From Planktothrix serta PCC 8927 (GTDB lineage: Bacteria > Cyanobacteriota > Cyanobacteriia > Cyanobacteriales > Microcoleaceae): DNA of 64,000 nucleotides. The position numbers and the translations under genes were made by a program. The stretch spans positions 149,974 to 213,973 of the forward strand of contig NZ_LR734883.1 of the NCBI RefSeq assembly GCF_900010725.2, written 5' to 3'. The notes beneath the pieces were generated by a model. That model searched no databases and was not told the DNA's origin. It worked only from the letters and a program-made list of their open reading frames with translations. This document shows positions 26,130-35,679 of this stretch, piece by piece (position 1 is the first letter of the stretch; every line of letters starts with the position of its first letter).

Positions 26130-27281
26130 TTAATCTTCTTCGCTGAAATCCTCACATAAATCTTGTAATGTCTGATGTTGAAAACGACGGGAAGAACGAC
26201 GATATTTTTTACTCGCCAATTTCGGTTCTAATTGTTGTTTACCTCCTAATTTTGTTTTAGATTTGACATTTCTTTCTACATCCGGCTGTTGTTGAATTGC
26301 TTCTTGATAGGCGATCGCAGTTTCTAAAAAATCCAAATAAATCGGATAGCGTTCCCAGTCTCCCCGGACAACACAATTAGGTTCATCTCGATGAGAACAA
26401 TCACTAAATTGACATTTTCCTTGTTGAAAACGCTGTTTTGCTTCAGGAAAATAATCAACTAATTCTTGAGGTTCACAGTCTAATTCCGGTTGATTAAATC
26501 CCGGCGTATCTGCTAATAATCCTCCCGTAGGTAAGTGGAATAATTCAACGTGGCGAGTCGTATGTCTTCCCCGTCCTAATTTTCCTGAAACCGTTGCAAC
26601 TCTTATATTAAGACTCGGAATTAATTGATTAATTAAACTCGATTTACCGACCCCCGAAGGGCCGGAAATTACTGTAGTTTTATCTTTGAGTTGATGCAGT
26701 AAAGTCTTTTCTTTAAAAGTATTTTCAGCGTCAAATAGGGATTTTTGAATAATTTTATGATCAGAATCAACCGTATATTCTAAACCCGTATTAACACTAA
26801 TAAATAACGGATAATACCCCCAATTTAATAAGCGATCGCGCCATTCTAATAACTCCTCAGAGGAGACTAAATCGCATTTATTTAAACACAAACAGACCTC
26901 TAAACCCGTTGATTCAGCTTTAACTAAAAACCGACTTAACGCTGTTGCTTCTAACTCCGGTTCTGCGATCGCAAACACTAATAAAATCTGATTAGCATTA
27001 GCAACGGGAGGGCGACTTAATTCTGTAATTCGGGGTAAGACTTGAGCAATAGCTCCCCGTTTTCCTAACCAGTCCGGTTCCTCCACAACCACCCGATCAC
27101 CCACCATCACCTGCTGACCCATTTTTTTCAACAGCGAACGACGGGTACACAGGAGTATCCTTTCCGAAGGTAAAACCCTCTGGATTTCTAGTTCAACCTG
27201 ATAGAAATTCGCTTGAACGGCTACAACCGTTCCCACCAGTTCCGTTGTATTCAACGGATCATTGCTTGGCGTTGAACTCAT
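26130..27281 (-). CDS. rsgA: Ribosome small-subunit biogenesis GTPase RsgA
   Basis: 383 residues. An N-terminal OB fold is followed by a circularly permuted GTPase, in the order CLNKCDLVS (G4), SGPSGVGKSSLINQ (G1), GRGRHTTRHVEL and DTPGFNQPEL (G3), then the zinc knuckle CQFSDCSHRDEPNC. The C-terminal basic tail (KTKLGGKQQL, KYRRSSRRFQ) is typical of cyanobacterial forms. RsgA matures the 30S subunit. The ATG chosen overlaps the TusA stop as ATGA, indicating translational coupling; an alternative start is 6 codons upstream. Confidence 0.95.
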   Translation of the reverse strand: MSSTPSNDPLNTTELVGTVVAVQANFYQVELEIQRVLPSERILLCTRRSLLKKMGQQVMVGDRVVVEEPDWLGKRGAIAQVLPRITELSRPPVANANQILLVFAIAEPELEATALSRFLVKAESTGLEVCLCLNKCDLVSSEELLEWRDRLLNWGYYPLFISVNTGLEYTVDSDHKIIQKSLFDAENTFKEKTLLHQLKDKTTVISGPSGVGKSSLINQLIPSLNIRVATVSGKLGRGRHTTRHVELFHLPTGGLLADTPGFNQPELDCEPQELVDYFPEAKQRFQQGKCQFSDCSHRDEPNCVVRGDWERYPIYLDFLETAIAYQEAIQQQPDVERNVKSKTKLGGKQQLEPKLASKKYRRSSRRFQHQTLQDLCEDFSEED

Positions 27282-27535
27282 CTGGCGGTTACAGGACAAC
27301 GAACTTGAAGGGCAAAAAAGTCAGAACAATCTTTGATTTGCTCAATGTCATATCCCGCCATCGTCAAACTATCAGGAACTTGCTCAATAGGTTCTCCAGT
27401 GTCTAACCACACTTCTAGCAGCGAACCCGGTGTCATCTGTTCTAAGCGCAATTTCGTGCGGACAAAATTCAGGGGACAAGGTGTTCCCCGTAAATCTAAT
27501 TGAGCATCCGGTGTTAAGGTATTTGTTTCTGTCAT
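27278..27535 (-). CDS. TusA/SirA-like sulfur-carrier protein
   Basis: 85 residues from MTETNTLTPD. The family core LDLRGTPCPLNFVRTKLRLE is present with the persulfide-bearing Cys, but the usual CPxP reads CPLN, so the second proline is missing. TusA proteins relay sulfur for tRNA thiolation and cofactors. It sits between dnaJ and rsgA and overlaps rsgA by 4 nt. A start 13 codons upstream is possible. Confidence 0.88.
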   Translation of the reverse strand: MTETNTLTPDAQLDLRGTPCPLNFVRTKLRLEQMTPGSLLEVWLDTGEPIEQVPDSLTMAGYDIEQIKDCSDFFALQVRCPVTAR

Positions 27536-27636
27536 AAAAATAGGATATTTTGTCTGTTGGCTGTTGTCTGTCAACCGTCCCCCCCAACCCCCCGTGCACG
27601 CAGGGCTAGGGGGGCATCAACAGACAACAAACAAGT

Positions 27637-28767
27637 TCACTTTTGCTGGAATAAATTACCGAGAAATCCTTCAATTCCCCCCTTTCCGGCGCGATCGCCC
27701 CGAATTTTAATTAACTGTTCCAGAAGTTCCCGTTCTTCAGGCGTAACCCTTGTGGGAATATCGACAAGAACCGTAATTAAATGATCTCCCCGACTGACTG
27801 GATTTCCCAGACGAGGAACCCCTTTATTTTCCAGGGTCAATACTGTTCCGGGTTGAGTCCCCGGAGGAATAGTTAACTTTGTCGGGCCATCAACGGTGTC
27901 CACCTCAAAGTTAAAACCCAGGATCGCCTGGAGATAGCTAATTTTGACGTCTGATAGAATATTAATCCCATCCCGTTTAAATTTCGGATCAGGGGCTACG
28001 GATAAAAACACATACAAATCCCCAGGTGGCCCATTGCGTTTTCCGGCATCCCCCTCATTAGCGACTCGTAGACGAGTGCCATTATCTACGCCAGCAGGAA
28101 CATTAATTTTAAGTTTCTTCGTGACTTCATTTAAGCCCCGACCGCCACAGGTGGAACATTTATCTTCAATCATCTGTCCCGTACCATTACAGTTGGGACA
28201 CACAGAAACTTGAGTAAAACTGCCAAAAGGGGTACGAGTCGCTCGACGCACTTGACCACTACCGCCACAGGTAGAGCAAGTTTGGGGACGAGTCCCTGGT
28301 TTAGCCCCAGTTCCGGTACAGGTTTCACAGGTTTCTAAATGCTTAATGCGGATTTCTTTTTCCCCGCCAAAGATCGCTTCTTTGAACTCTAAACGCAGGT
28401 CTAAACGGAGGTCATCCCCCCGAACAGGGCCAGTGCGCTTGCGAGCTTGGGCATTGCCCCCCATACCTCCAGCAAATCCACTGAAGAAGCTTTCAAAAAT
28501 ATCCGTAAATGGATCAGTAAAATTAGGGTCAAAGCCACCAGCACCAGTAGATACCCCAGCTTCTCCAAAACGGTCATATCGCGCCCGCAACTCCGGTTCT
28601 TTTAACACTTCATAAGCGCGGCTAATTTCTTTAAACCGTTCCTCCGCGCCCGTTTCTTTATTAACATCTGGGTGATATTTGCGAGCTAGGCGACGATAGG
28701 CACGCTTAAGTTCTTCTGTATCTGCGTCGCGGGAGACACCCAATATTTCATAATAATCGCCTGCCAT
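27637..28767 (-). CDS. dnaJ: Chaperone DnaJ (type I)
   Basis: 376 residues. J domain with HPDVN (about 32-36), a Gly/Phe-rich linker (about 75-105), a zinc domain with four CxxCxGxG modules ([32 protein letters not shown]) and the C-terminal substrate-binding domains. It stimulates DnaK ATPase and holds unfolded clients. It is 18 bp downstream of dnaK in the same transcript. Confidence 0.97.
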   Translation of the reverse strand: MAGDYYEILGVSRDADTEELKRAYRRLARKYHPDVNKETGAEERFKEISRAYEVLKEPELRARYDRFGEAGVSTGAGGFDPNFTDPFTDIFESFFSGFAGGMGGNAQARKRTGPVRGDDLRLDLRLEFKEAIFGGEKEIRIKHLETCETCTGTGAKPGTRPQTCSTCGGSGQVRRATRTPFGSFTQVSVCPNCNGTGQMIEDKCSTCGGRGLNEVTKKLKINVPAGVDNGTRLRVANEGDAGKRNGPPGDLYVFLSVAPDPKFKRDGINILSDVKISYLQAILGFNFEVDTVDGPTKLTIPPGTQPGTVLTLENKGVPRLGNPVSRGDHLITVLVDIPTRVTPEERELLEQLIKIRGDRAGKGGIEGFLGNLFQQK

Positions 28768-28785
28768 AGAGTATTTTGCCTAAAA

Positions 28786-30840
28786 TTATTCAGTGAATTG
28801 AGAGGTAAAAGGATTGCCAGGATCTGGATCAGAAAAAGTGTCTATTCCAGAGGTAGTCTCGATCATGCTGTTGTTTAAGAGCGATAACTCGCTGCTTGTT
28901 TCTTCTGCATCATCTGCATCATCTGCATCATCTGCATCATCTGCATCATCTGCATCTTCTGCGTCTTCTTGAGAGGCATCAAATTCTGAATACCCAGAAG
29001 CGAAAGACGAAGAGGAGGAAGGATTCTGGTCGGCTTGTTCATAAATGGCCGAACCCAAAGCATACAGCATTTCTTGGAACGATTCTACCTGTTGTTTCAT
29101 CTCCTCGTAGGAGATAGTGGAACTGGCTACCGCCTTTTTCAAGGCCGCAGCTTCTTGACGGACTCGTTCTTTGAGTTGATCACTGATCAGGTTGGCATTG
29201 CCTTTCAGGGTCACTTTACAATTATAGAATAGGGTTTCGGACTGATTTTTCAGATCGGCAACCATTCGCCGTTTTTCGTCTTCATCGGCGTAAACTTCCG
29301 CTTCTTGACGCATCCGTTCAACTTCCGCTTCCGTCAATCCTCCCGTATTGGAAATTTCAATACTTTGTGCCTGTCCTGTGCCTTTATCTTGAGCCTCGAC
29401 TTTCAAAATTCCATTAGCATCAAGATCAAAGGCGACTTCAATTTGAGGAATACCCCGTTTAGCTGTGGGAATCCCATTCAAAAGAAACTTTCCTAAACTT
29501 TTATTATCCTTTGCCATCGCCCGTTCCCCTTGGAGAACGTGAATTTCAACAGAAGTTTGTCCGTCAACGGCGGTGGAAAACATTTGAGAACGGCTGGTGG
29601 GAATTGTTGTATTGCGTTCAATAATCTTAGTAAATACTCCTCCTAAAGTCTCTAACCCTAAAGACAAAGGAGTAATATCTAATAACAATAAATCTTTGAC
29701 TTCCCCCGCTAACACCCCCGCTTGAATGGCGGCGCCTAAAGCCACCGCTTCATCAGGATTCACCGAACGATCAGGAGATCTACCGCCAAAATACTCACTA
29801 ATCGCTTGTTGAACCGCCGGAATCCGGGTAGACCCCCCGACTAGAATAATCCGATTGACTTGATTCGGCTGTAAATTCGCATCTTTGAGGGATTGGATGA
29901 CGGGTTCAATCGTACTGTCTACTAAATGCTTTACTAAACCCTCAAATTCGCCCCGACTGAGTTCCAGTTCTAAATGTTTGGGCCCGGAATCATCGGAGGT
30001 AATAAACGGCAAATTAATCGAGGTTGTGTTGCGATTGGATAACTCAATTTTGGCTTTTTCTGCGGCTTCTCGTAACCGTTGCAGGGCCATTTTTTCCGTT
30101 AATAGATTGATGCCTTCGGTTGCTTTGAATTTTTGGATCATCCATTGCACCAGACAGTTATCAAAATCATCTCCACCGAGATGGTTATTTCCCGCCGTTG
30201 ATTTGACTTCAAAAATCCCATCACCGAGTTGCAGAATGGAGACATCAAAGGTACCGCCTCCCAAGTCAAACACCAGAATTTTCTGATCTTGATCTTGTTT
30301 ATCCAAACCATAGGATAGGGCCGCGGCTGTGGGTTCGTTAATAATTCGCAGGACATCTAAACCCGCAATGGTTCCCGCATCCTTAGTAGCTTGTCGTTGA
30401 GCATCGGTAAAATAAGCTGGAACTGTAATCACCGCTTGAGTCACCATTTCCCCTAAATAGGCTTCTGCATCTTCTTTGAGCTTTTGCAGCACCATTGCCG
30501 AGATTTCTTGAGGGGTGTAGACTTGGTTGCGAATTTGGACATTAACGGTGTTGTCCTTGCCTTTGACACAGTTATAGGGAACCCGTGAGCGTTCTTCTTC
30601 GGTATCTTCCCATCGACGTCCGATAAACCGCTTAATACTGTAAACCGTATTTTCAGCATTAGTAACCCCTTGTCGCTTGCCCAATTGACCGACTAAGCGA
30701 TCGCCATACTTGCCAAAGCCAATAATACTGGGAGTGGTTCGTCCGCCTTCGGAATTGGCAATGACAATCGGTTTACCGCCTTCCAACACTGCAACACAAC
30801 TATTTGTTGTTCCTAAGTCGATGCCAATGACTTTGCCCAT
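28786..30840 (-). CDS. dnaK: Hsp70 chaperone DnaK (DnaK2-like) with Asp/Ala repeat tail
   Basis: 684 residues. ATPase domain with [45 protein letters not shown] and LVGGSTRIP; substrate domain with [17 protein letters not shown] and [19 protein letters not shown]; helical lid; then a C-terminal tail. The tail contains a run of ADD triplets (about 640-658) encoded by a 9-bp microsatellite. Clustering with grpE and dnaJ points to the housekeeping DnaK2 type. The leader between grpE and dnaK consists of STRR arrays. Confidence 0.97.
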   Translation of the reverse strand: MGKVIGIDLGTTNSCVAVLEGGKPIVIANSEGGRTTPSIIGFGKYGDRLVGQLGKRQGVTNAENTVYSIKRFIGRRWEDTEEERSRVPYNCVKGKDNTVNVQIRNQVYTPQEISAMVLQKLKEDAEAYLGEMVTQAVITVPAYFTDAQRQATKDAGTIAGLDVLRIINEPTAAALSYGLDKQDQDQKILVFDLGGGTFDVSILQLGDGIFEVKSTAGNNHLGGDDFDNCLVQWMIQKFKATEGINLLTEKMALQRLREAAEKAKIELSNRNTTSINLPFITSDDSGPKHLELELSRGEFEGLVKHLVDSTIEPVIQSLKDANLQPNQVNRIILVGGSTRIPAVQQAISEYFGGRSPDRSVNPDEAVALGAAIQAGVLAGEVKDLLLLDITPLSLGLETLGGVFTKIIERNTTIPTSRSQMFSTAVDGQTSVEIHVLQGERAMAKDNKSLGKFLLNGIPTAKRGIPQIEVAFDLDANGILKVEAQDKGTGQAQSIEISNTGGLTEAEVERMRQEAEVYADEDEKRRMVADLKNQSETLFYNCKVTLKGNANLISDQLKERVRQEAAALKKAVASSTISYEEMKQQVESFQEMLYALGSAIYEQADQNPSSSSSFASGYSEFDASQEDAEDADDADDADDADDADDAEETSSELSLLNNSMIETTSGIDTFSDPDPGNPFTSQFTE
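28904..28963. repeat. 9-bp microsatellite in the dnaK 3' end
   Basis: About six tandem copies of ATCTGCATC (plus-strand reading), coding for the DAD/ADD run in the DnaK tail. The period of 9 keeps the frame whatever the copy number. Confidence 0.9.
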
Positions 30841-30849
30841 AGCTCCTCT

Positions 30850-31054
30850 TATCAGTTATCAGTTATCAGTCATCAGTTATCAGTTACCCGTGATCAGTTA
30901 TCAGTGCAGGAATTGGCTAATCAGTTATCAGTTACCCGTGATCAGTTATCAGTGCAAGAATAGGCCAATTCCTTAACTATTAGCTATTAATTCTTGACTC
31001 TTAACTCTTAACTGATAACTGATGACTGATCACTGATCACTGATTTTACTGATT
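30850..31054. repeat. STRR arrays of opposite orientation between grpE and dnaK
   Basis: 30850-30906 and 30921-30954 carry ATCAGTT heptamers, including a duplicated CAGTTACCCGTGATCAGTTA block. 31009-31054 carries the complementary AACTGAT/CACTGAT units. The two sides could pair into a long hairpin in the grpE-dnaK transcript. Confidence 0.85.
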
Positions 31055-31790
31055 AAGGGATTTCTTCGGTTGTAGATTCTGTAGAATCGGGTTCAGGAGC
31101 CGTTGCCACTTTGACCATGGCATGACGTAAGACCTTTTCTCCTAATTGATAACCGTGCATTAGATCTTCAAGCACAGTTCCTTCAGGATAAGCATCCGTT
31201 GCCTCTCGCATCACGGCTTCATGTAAATTGGGGTCAAAAGGCTGCCCTTCTGGACGCATCACCGATACCCCCAGTTGTTTGAGAGAATCCACCATTAATT
31301 TATAAACCCCTTGGTAACTCTTGTGGATATTCATTTCCGAATCGGTTTGGGGTTTAATTTGGGATCTGGCGCGGTCAAAATTATCCACAACCGGAAGTAA
31401 CTGTTTTAGGGTGGAACCTTTGATTGTGATTTCTAACTCTTCTTTTTCCTTTTGAGTCCGTTTGCGGAAATTCTCAAAATCTGCCGCTAAACGCCGATAT
31501 TGACCACTGACATCTTCCAGTTGAGCTTTGAGGGAAGCGTTGGCTGACCCTAATGCGATGACCTCTTGCTGAAGTCCGTCGCTGGCGGACTCAATTTCCT
31601 GGCCAAACGTTGTTTCTGTTTGGGCGACCGTTGCAGTCTCGTCCGTCCCTACAGAAGTTTCAGAGCTTGATTCCGTCGGTGTAGTGGCATCAGCCTCAAG
31701 ATCACCGAAGCTCGGAGCTTCCGATGCGGACGTTGAATAGGATTGACCCGTTAGTTCATCAGGAGTATTAGCTGTTGAATTAGGCACCAT
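31053..31790 (-). CDS. grpE: Nucleotide exchange factor GrpE
   Basis: 245 residues. A variable Ser/Thr/Glu-rich N-terminus (1-75) is followed by the long coiled coil ([20 protein letters not shown]), dimer helices, and the beta-wing ([40 protein letters not shown]). It releases ADP from DnaK. It is first in the minus-strand grpE-dnaK-dnaJ-tusA-rsgA run. The last bases overlap the end of the STRR region. Confidence 0.95.
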   Translation of the reverse strand: MVPNSTANTPDELTGQSYSTSASEAPSFGDLEADATTPTESSSETSVGTDETATVAQTETTFGQEIESASDGLQQEVIALGSANASLKAQLEDVSGQYRRLAADFENFRKRTQKEKEELEITIKGSTLKQLLPVVDNFDRARSQIKPQTDSEMNIHKSYQGVYKLMVDSLKQLGVSVMRPEGQPFDPNLHEAVMREATDAYPEGTVLEDLMHGYQLGEKVLRHAMVKVATAPEPDSTESTTEEIP

Positions 31791-32297
31791 AATCGTACTA
31801 CTTGTCCTTGTTAATCACGGAAAATCAGCGCGAGAGTACCTAGCCTTTGCAGGTATTAGGAGCAACCCCGCTATCAATCATCATGACATTTCGTTACTTT
31901 AAAAATTTTAATCAAAATCATATCTTAAAATACATCGCCAGGTCAGGGAAAAAGCTATCATCAAGATGGATCATTGACCTTTGGGGGTAGGAGGATCAAA
32001 AAATGGGATGGGTTGAGTCACCTCATCAAGCCAGGAGAAGGCATTAGATTACCGGATTTTAGAAAGGCAGGTCAGTACCCCAAACTTCTCCCAAATTCAG
32101 AGCCGAATTGAGAACCGCAATATTGGGTTAAAATTGATACATCAAAGGGGAGTGCATCCCCCCACAATCCCATAACAAACCCAGATCACCGATTGTATAA
32201 TGAAGTGACTTTGCTCTTAGATGGGTTTGAGATGGGGATTAAATTGGCTTTCAGTTAGAGCCGAAAAATTTAAAGAAATAGACCTTAATTTTAAGCT
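31791..32297. other. Divergent promoter region of grpE and pilB
   Basis: 507 bases with no repeat array. A TATAAT hexamer lies at about 32196 on the plus strand, 100 bases before pilB, but with no convincing -35 box. No CIRCE inverted repeat (TTAGCACTC ... GAGTGCTAA) was found. A short hairpin (GGGGAGTGCATCCCC) lies near 32148. Confidence 0.4.
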
Positions 32298-34301
32298 ATG
32301 ACGAACACATCCCAAAGACGCGCCCTGGTTGTTCAAAGTACCACTCCCTTTGGCAACAAATTAATTCAATCAGGCTATATTAATCCAGAGCAACTTCAGC
32401 AAGCTCTCAAAACCAGCCGAGCCGGTCAGCCTCTGACAGAAGTTTTGGAATCGATGACGGGTCGCCCCCTTCCTCCTGACTTGGCACGTCAGTATAAAAA
32501 ACAACAGCTATTTGAATTGAGAGTGATTCATGGGGTCGAAGCTTATGATCCTGAAATCGAACCGATGACGAATGAAGAACTCGAAACCATACTGCATACC
32601 CTGGAAACCAGTTTAGAAACCTGCAAACGCCATCGCTTTATTCCCTTACGCACCCTGGAAAGTGACCCCACTTCTGTGTTGATTGCAATGGTTGACCCCG
32701 ACAACCTGAATGCGTTGGAGGAGTTAAGAAACCAAATTTTGCGACCCAAGCAGTTGAAGTTACAACGGCGGGTGATTACTCAGGAAGATTACGATCAAAT
32801 TATCTCCGCCTATAGTAATGAAGATGTTAAACGCAAAGCGGCTGAAGCTGCCAAACGCGAACAAGAGAAATTAGAGTTTACCGCCGGAGATTTTGAAACG
32901 ACGGATCTCGAAGAAGTGGGCGATGATGGCATCGGGATGGATTTGTCGGAGGAAATCGAACAAGCCGAAACCGCCCCGGTGATTAAGGCTGTGAACGTGA
33001 TTTTAGCCAAAGCTCTCTCAGAAGGAGTGTCTGATATTCACGTTGAACCCCAAGAACATGAGATGCGGGTGCGGATGCGTCGAGATGGGGTGTTGGAGGA
33101 ATATTATAAGTTTCCTAAAAAGGTGATTCCCGCTATTACCTCCCGGTTTAAAATTCTGGCGGAAATGGATATCGCCGAACGTCGTCAAGCCCAAGATGGC
33201 CGGATTCGCCGGAAGTTTCGAGGACGGACGATAGATTTTCGGGTGAATAGTCTCCCCAGTCGCTACGGGGAAAAAATTGTTTTGCGGATTTTGGATAGTT
33301 CCTCCACCCAATTAGGCTTAGATAAATTAATTACTGATCAAGAAACCTTAGCCTTAGTTCGAGAAACTGCTTCTCGACCCTTTGGTTTGATTTTGGTCAC
33401 CGGGCCAACGGGTTCAGGAAAATCCACCTCCCTGTATTCGGTTTTAGCCGAACGAAATGATCCAGCGATTAATATTAGTACGGCTGAAGATCCGATTGAA
33501 TATGCTTTACCAGGAATTACCCAATGTCAGGTAATTCGGGAGAAAAATTTAACCTTTGCTAATATTTTACGCGCGTTTTTACGACAAGATCCTGATGTTT
33601 TACTGGTGGGGGAAACGCGGGATTTAGAAACTGCAAAAACCTCTATTGAAGCGGCATTAACCGGACACTTAGTATTAACGACTTTACACACTAACGACGC
33701 GGCGGGTGCGATCGCCCGTTTGGATGAAATGGGGGTAGAACCGTTTATGGTGTCCGCCGCCTTATTAGGGATTCTCGCCCAACGTCTAATGCGTCGCGTT
33801 TGTGGCGAGTGTCGGGTTCCCTATACCCCCACCAGTGAAGAACTAGGTCGCTATGGGTTGTCCACTTCCCAAGAAGTGGATATTACCTTCTATAAAGCCA
33901 ATACCATTCCTCTTGAACAACGCAAGCATTTGGCTGATGCGGGTCAATTGTGTAAAAAATGTAATGGACTTGGTTATAAAGGTCGGGTTGGGGTCTACGA
34001 ATTCTTAAAAGTGACTGAAAGACTGCAAACCCTAATTACCAAAGGCGCACCCACCGAACAAATTAAGGAAGCGGCCGTTGAAGAAGGGATGAAAACCATT
34101 CTAGCCTATAGTTTGCAGCTAGTCCGTGAAGGCTATACCACCTTTGAAGAAGTGGAGCGGGTGACGTTTACAGACTCCGGTTTAGAAGCTGAACTCAAAG
34201 CCAAACGCAAACAAGGCTTAACCTGTAAGAGTTGCGTAGCGGAATTAAAACCCGAATGGTTAGATTGTCCCTATTGTATGACCCCACGCTTTATCGGCTA
34301 A
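32298..34301 (+). CDS. pilB: Type IV pilus extension ATPase PilB
   Basis: 667 residues. N-terminal MshEN/T2SSE domain, then the GspE ATPase: TGPTGSGKSTSLYSVL (Walker A, about 370), ISTAEDPIEYALPG (Asp box), LLVGETRDLETAKTSIEAAL (Walker B) and LTTLHTNDA (His box). A cysteine-rich segment (CGECRVPY and CKKCNGLGYKGR) is followed by a second C-terminal pair (CKSCV, CPYC). It powers pilin polymerisation at the inner membrane for twitching motility and DNA uptake. First of pilB-pilT-pilC, 85 bp before pilT. Confidence 0.97.
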   Translation: MTNTSQRRALVVQSTTPFGNKLIQSGYINPEQLQQALKTSRAGQPLTEVLESMTGRPLPPDLARQYKKQQLFELRVIHGVEAYDPEIEPMTNEELETILHTLETSLETCKRHRFIPLRTLESDPTSVLIAMVDPDNLNALEELRNQILRPKQLKLQRRVITQEDYDQIISAYSNEDVKRKAAEAAKREQEKLEFTAGDFETTDLEEVGDDGIGMDLSEEIEQAETAPVIKAVNVILAKALSEGVSDIHVEPQEHEMRVRMRRDGVLEEYYKFPKKVIPAITSRFKILAEMDIAERRQAQDGRIRRKFRGRTIDFRVNSLPSRYGEKIVLRILDSSSTQLGLDKLITDQETLALVRETASRPFGLILVTGPTGSGKSTSLYSVLAERNDPAINISTAEDPIEYALPGITQCQVIREKNLTFANILRAFLRQDPDVLLVGETRDLETAKTSIEAALTGHLVLTTLHTNDAAGAIARLDEMGVEPFMVSAALLGILAQRLMRRVCGECRVPYTPTSEELGRYGLSTSQEVDITFYKANTIPLEQRKHLADAGQLCKKCNGLGYKGRVGVYEFLKVTERLQTLITKGAPTEQIKEAAVEEGMKTILAYSLQLVREGYTTFEEVERVTFTDSGLEAELKAKRKQGLTCKSCVAELKPEWLDCPYCMTPRFIG

Positions 34302-34386
34302 GTTTTTTGGGAATACTATCAGCAATTGCGGAATTTTCACCTAAACAATCTGAAATCATTGCAACTTAATTGAGAGGAGAAGAATT

Positions 34387-35490
34387 ATGGCGGGATTAAT
34401 GATTGAAGACGCATTAGAGTCTTTAGTCGAGCAGGGTGGGTCTGATATTCATATTCAAGCAGGTGCGCCTATCTTTTTCCGAATTAGTGGGAAGTTGACA
34501 CCTCAGCCTCAATTTGGGGAAACCCTATCAGCCGAAGAGGTGCAAGCTCTAATCTATCAAATGCTCAATAATATGCAGCGCAAGCAGTTAGAGCAGGAGT
34601 GGGAATTAGATTGTGCTTATGGGGTACGGGGACTGGCACGATTTCGGGTGAATGTCTATCGAGAACGGGGGTGTTGGGCTGCTTGTTTACGAGCGTTAGC
34701 CTCTAAAATTCCCAATGCGGATAAATTAGGCGTTCCCCAAGTGATTCGGGATATGACCGAACGCCCTCGTGGGATGGTGTTGGTGACGGGTCAAACGGGT
34801 TCGGGTAAAACCACAACCATGGCGGCTTTGTTAGACTTAATTAATCGGACTCGCTCCGAACATATTCTCACGGTGGAAGATCCAATTGAATATGTGTTTC
34901 CCAATATTAAAAGTTTGTTCCACCAACGGCAAAAGGGAGAAGATACAAAAAGTTTTGCTAATGCTCTAAAAGCAGCATTACGCGAAGACCCGGATATTAT
35001 TCTGGTGGGGGAAATGCGGGACTTAGAAACCATTGGTCTAGCGATTTCCGCAGCAGAAACCGGTCACTTAGTTTTTGGAACCCTGCACACAAACTCGGCT
35101 GCGGCGACGGTAGACCGGATGTTAGACGTATTTCCACCGATTCAACAACCCCAAGTCCGATCACAGTTATCCGGTTCACTGGTGGGGGTTTGTAGTCAAA
35201 ACTTAGTTCCTGCCATTGGGGGGGGGCGTCGGGCTTGCATCGAAATCATGCTGAACACTCCGGCTATGGCTAACCTAATTCGGGAGGGAAAAACCGCTCA
35301 AATTTACTCCCAAATTCAAATGGGGGCAAAATTGGGAATGCAAACGATGGAAATGGCTTTAGCAAGACTCTATACTGAGGGTCAAATCACTTGGGAATCA
35401 GCGATGAGTAAATCGTCTAAACCCGATGAATTAGAACGTTTAATTGGCCCCGCTCCCTCAGCTACTAAGGGACAAAAGGCAAGAGCATAG
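34387..35490 (+). CDS. pilT: Type IV pilus retraction ATPase PilT
   Basis: 367 residues. GASDIHIQAG-type N-terminal PAS-like domain (GGSDIHIQAGAPIFFRISG), Walker A VTGQTGSGKTTTMAALL, Asp box VEDPIEYVFPN, Walker B LVGEMRDLETIGLAISAAE and FGTLHTNSAA, all with standard spacing. The C-terminal hexamer elements are present (IEIMLNTPAMANLIREGKT). It drives pilus retraction with force. GAGAGGAG lies before the ATG. It is separated from pilC by 190 bp of repeat sequence, unlike the tight pilB-pilT spacing. Confidence 0.97.
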   Translation: MAGLMIEDALESLVEQGGSDIHIQAGAPIFFRISGKLTPQPQFGETLSAEEVQALIYQMLNNMQRKQLEQEWELDCAYGVRGLARFRVNVYRERGCWAACLRALASKIPNADKLGVPQVIRDMTERPRGMVLVTGQTGSGKTTTMAALLDLINRTRSEHILTVEDPIEYVFPNIKSLFHQRQKGEDTKSFANALKAALREDPDIILVGEMRDLETIGLAISAAETGHLVFGTLHTNSAAATVDRMLDVFPPIQQPQVRSQLSGSLVGVCSQNLVPAIGGGRRACIEIMLNTPAMANLIREGKTAQIYSQIQMGAKLGMQTMEMALARLYTEGQITWESAMSKSSKPDELERLIGPAPSATKGQKARA

Positions 35491-35540
35491 ATCACGGATT
35501 TAAGCGGATTTCACGGATTTCACGGATTTTAATCGGTGTT

Positions 35541-35629
35541 CTAGCAGGGAACACCGCAGGTTCATAGGGGTGTACGGCGTGCGGTTTTAGCATCAGTCTA
35601 TGTCCTAACACCCCAGGCGCGACTGCTAT
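35541..35629. repeat. MITE-like element, copy 2 (between pilT and pilC)
   Basis: Ends CTAGCAG and CTGCTATA. The core GCGGTTTTAGCATCAGTCTA at 35581-35600, continuing TGTCCTAAC, matches copy 3 (59007-59034) with one change. Here the heptamer run is reduced to GGGAACA plus a CCGCAGG filler. STRR heptamers (ATCAGTT) adjoin its right end to 35648, and CGGATTTCA direct repeats lie on its left (35500-35530). Confidence 0.75.
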
Positions 35630-35679
35630 ATCAGTTATCAGTTATCAGTAAAAAGTTAATACTGAGTAGGTAAAAATAT

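Noticed and set aside
25917..26146. Overlapping frames with repeating LLPIPYF-like peptides
   Set aside because: Pure translation of period-7 repeats; the period of 7 makes all three frames alike.
28896..29117. Frames with HLHHLHH- or MQMMQMM-type repeats
   Set aside because: Alternate frames of the 9-bp microsatellite in dnaK.
32196..32201. TATAAT as a firm pilB promoter
   Set aside because: No acceptable -35 hexamer at 16-18 bp; kept only as a remark.
30841..32297. CIRCE/HrcA operator near grpE-dnaK
   Set aside because: No TTAGCACTC-N9-GAGTGCTAA inverted repeat found in either leader.
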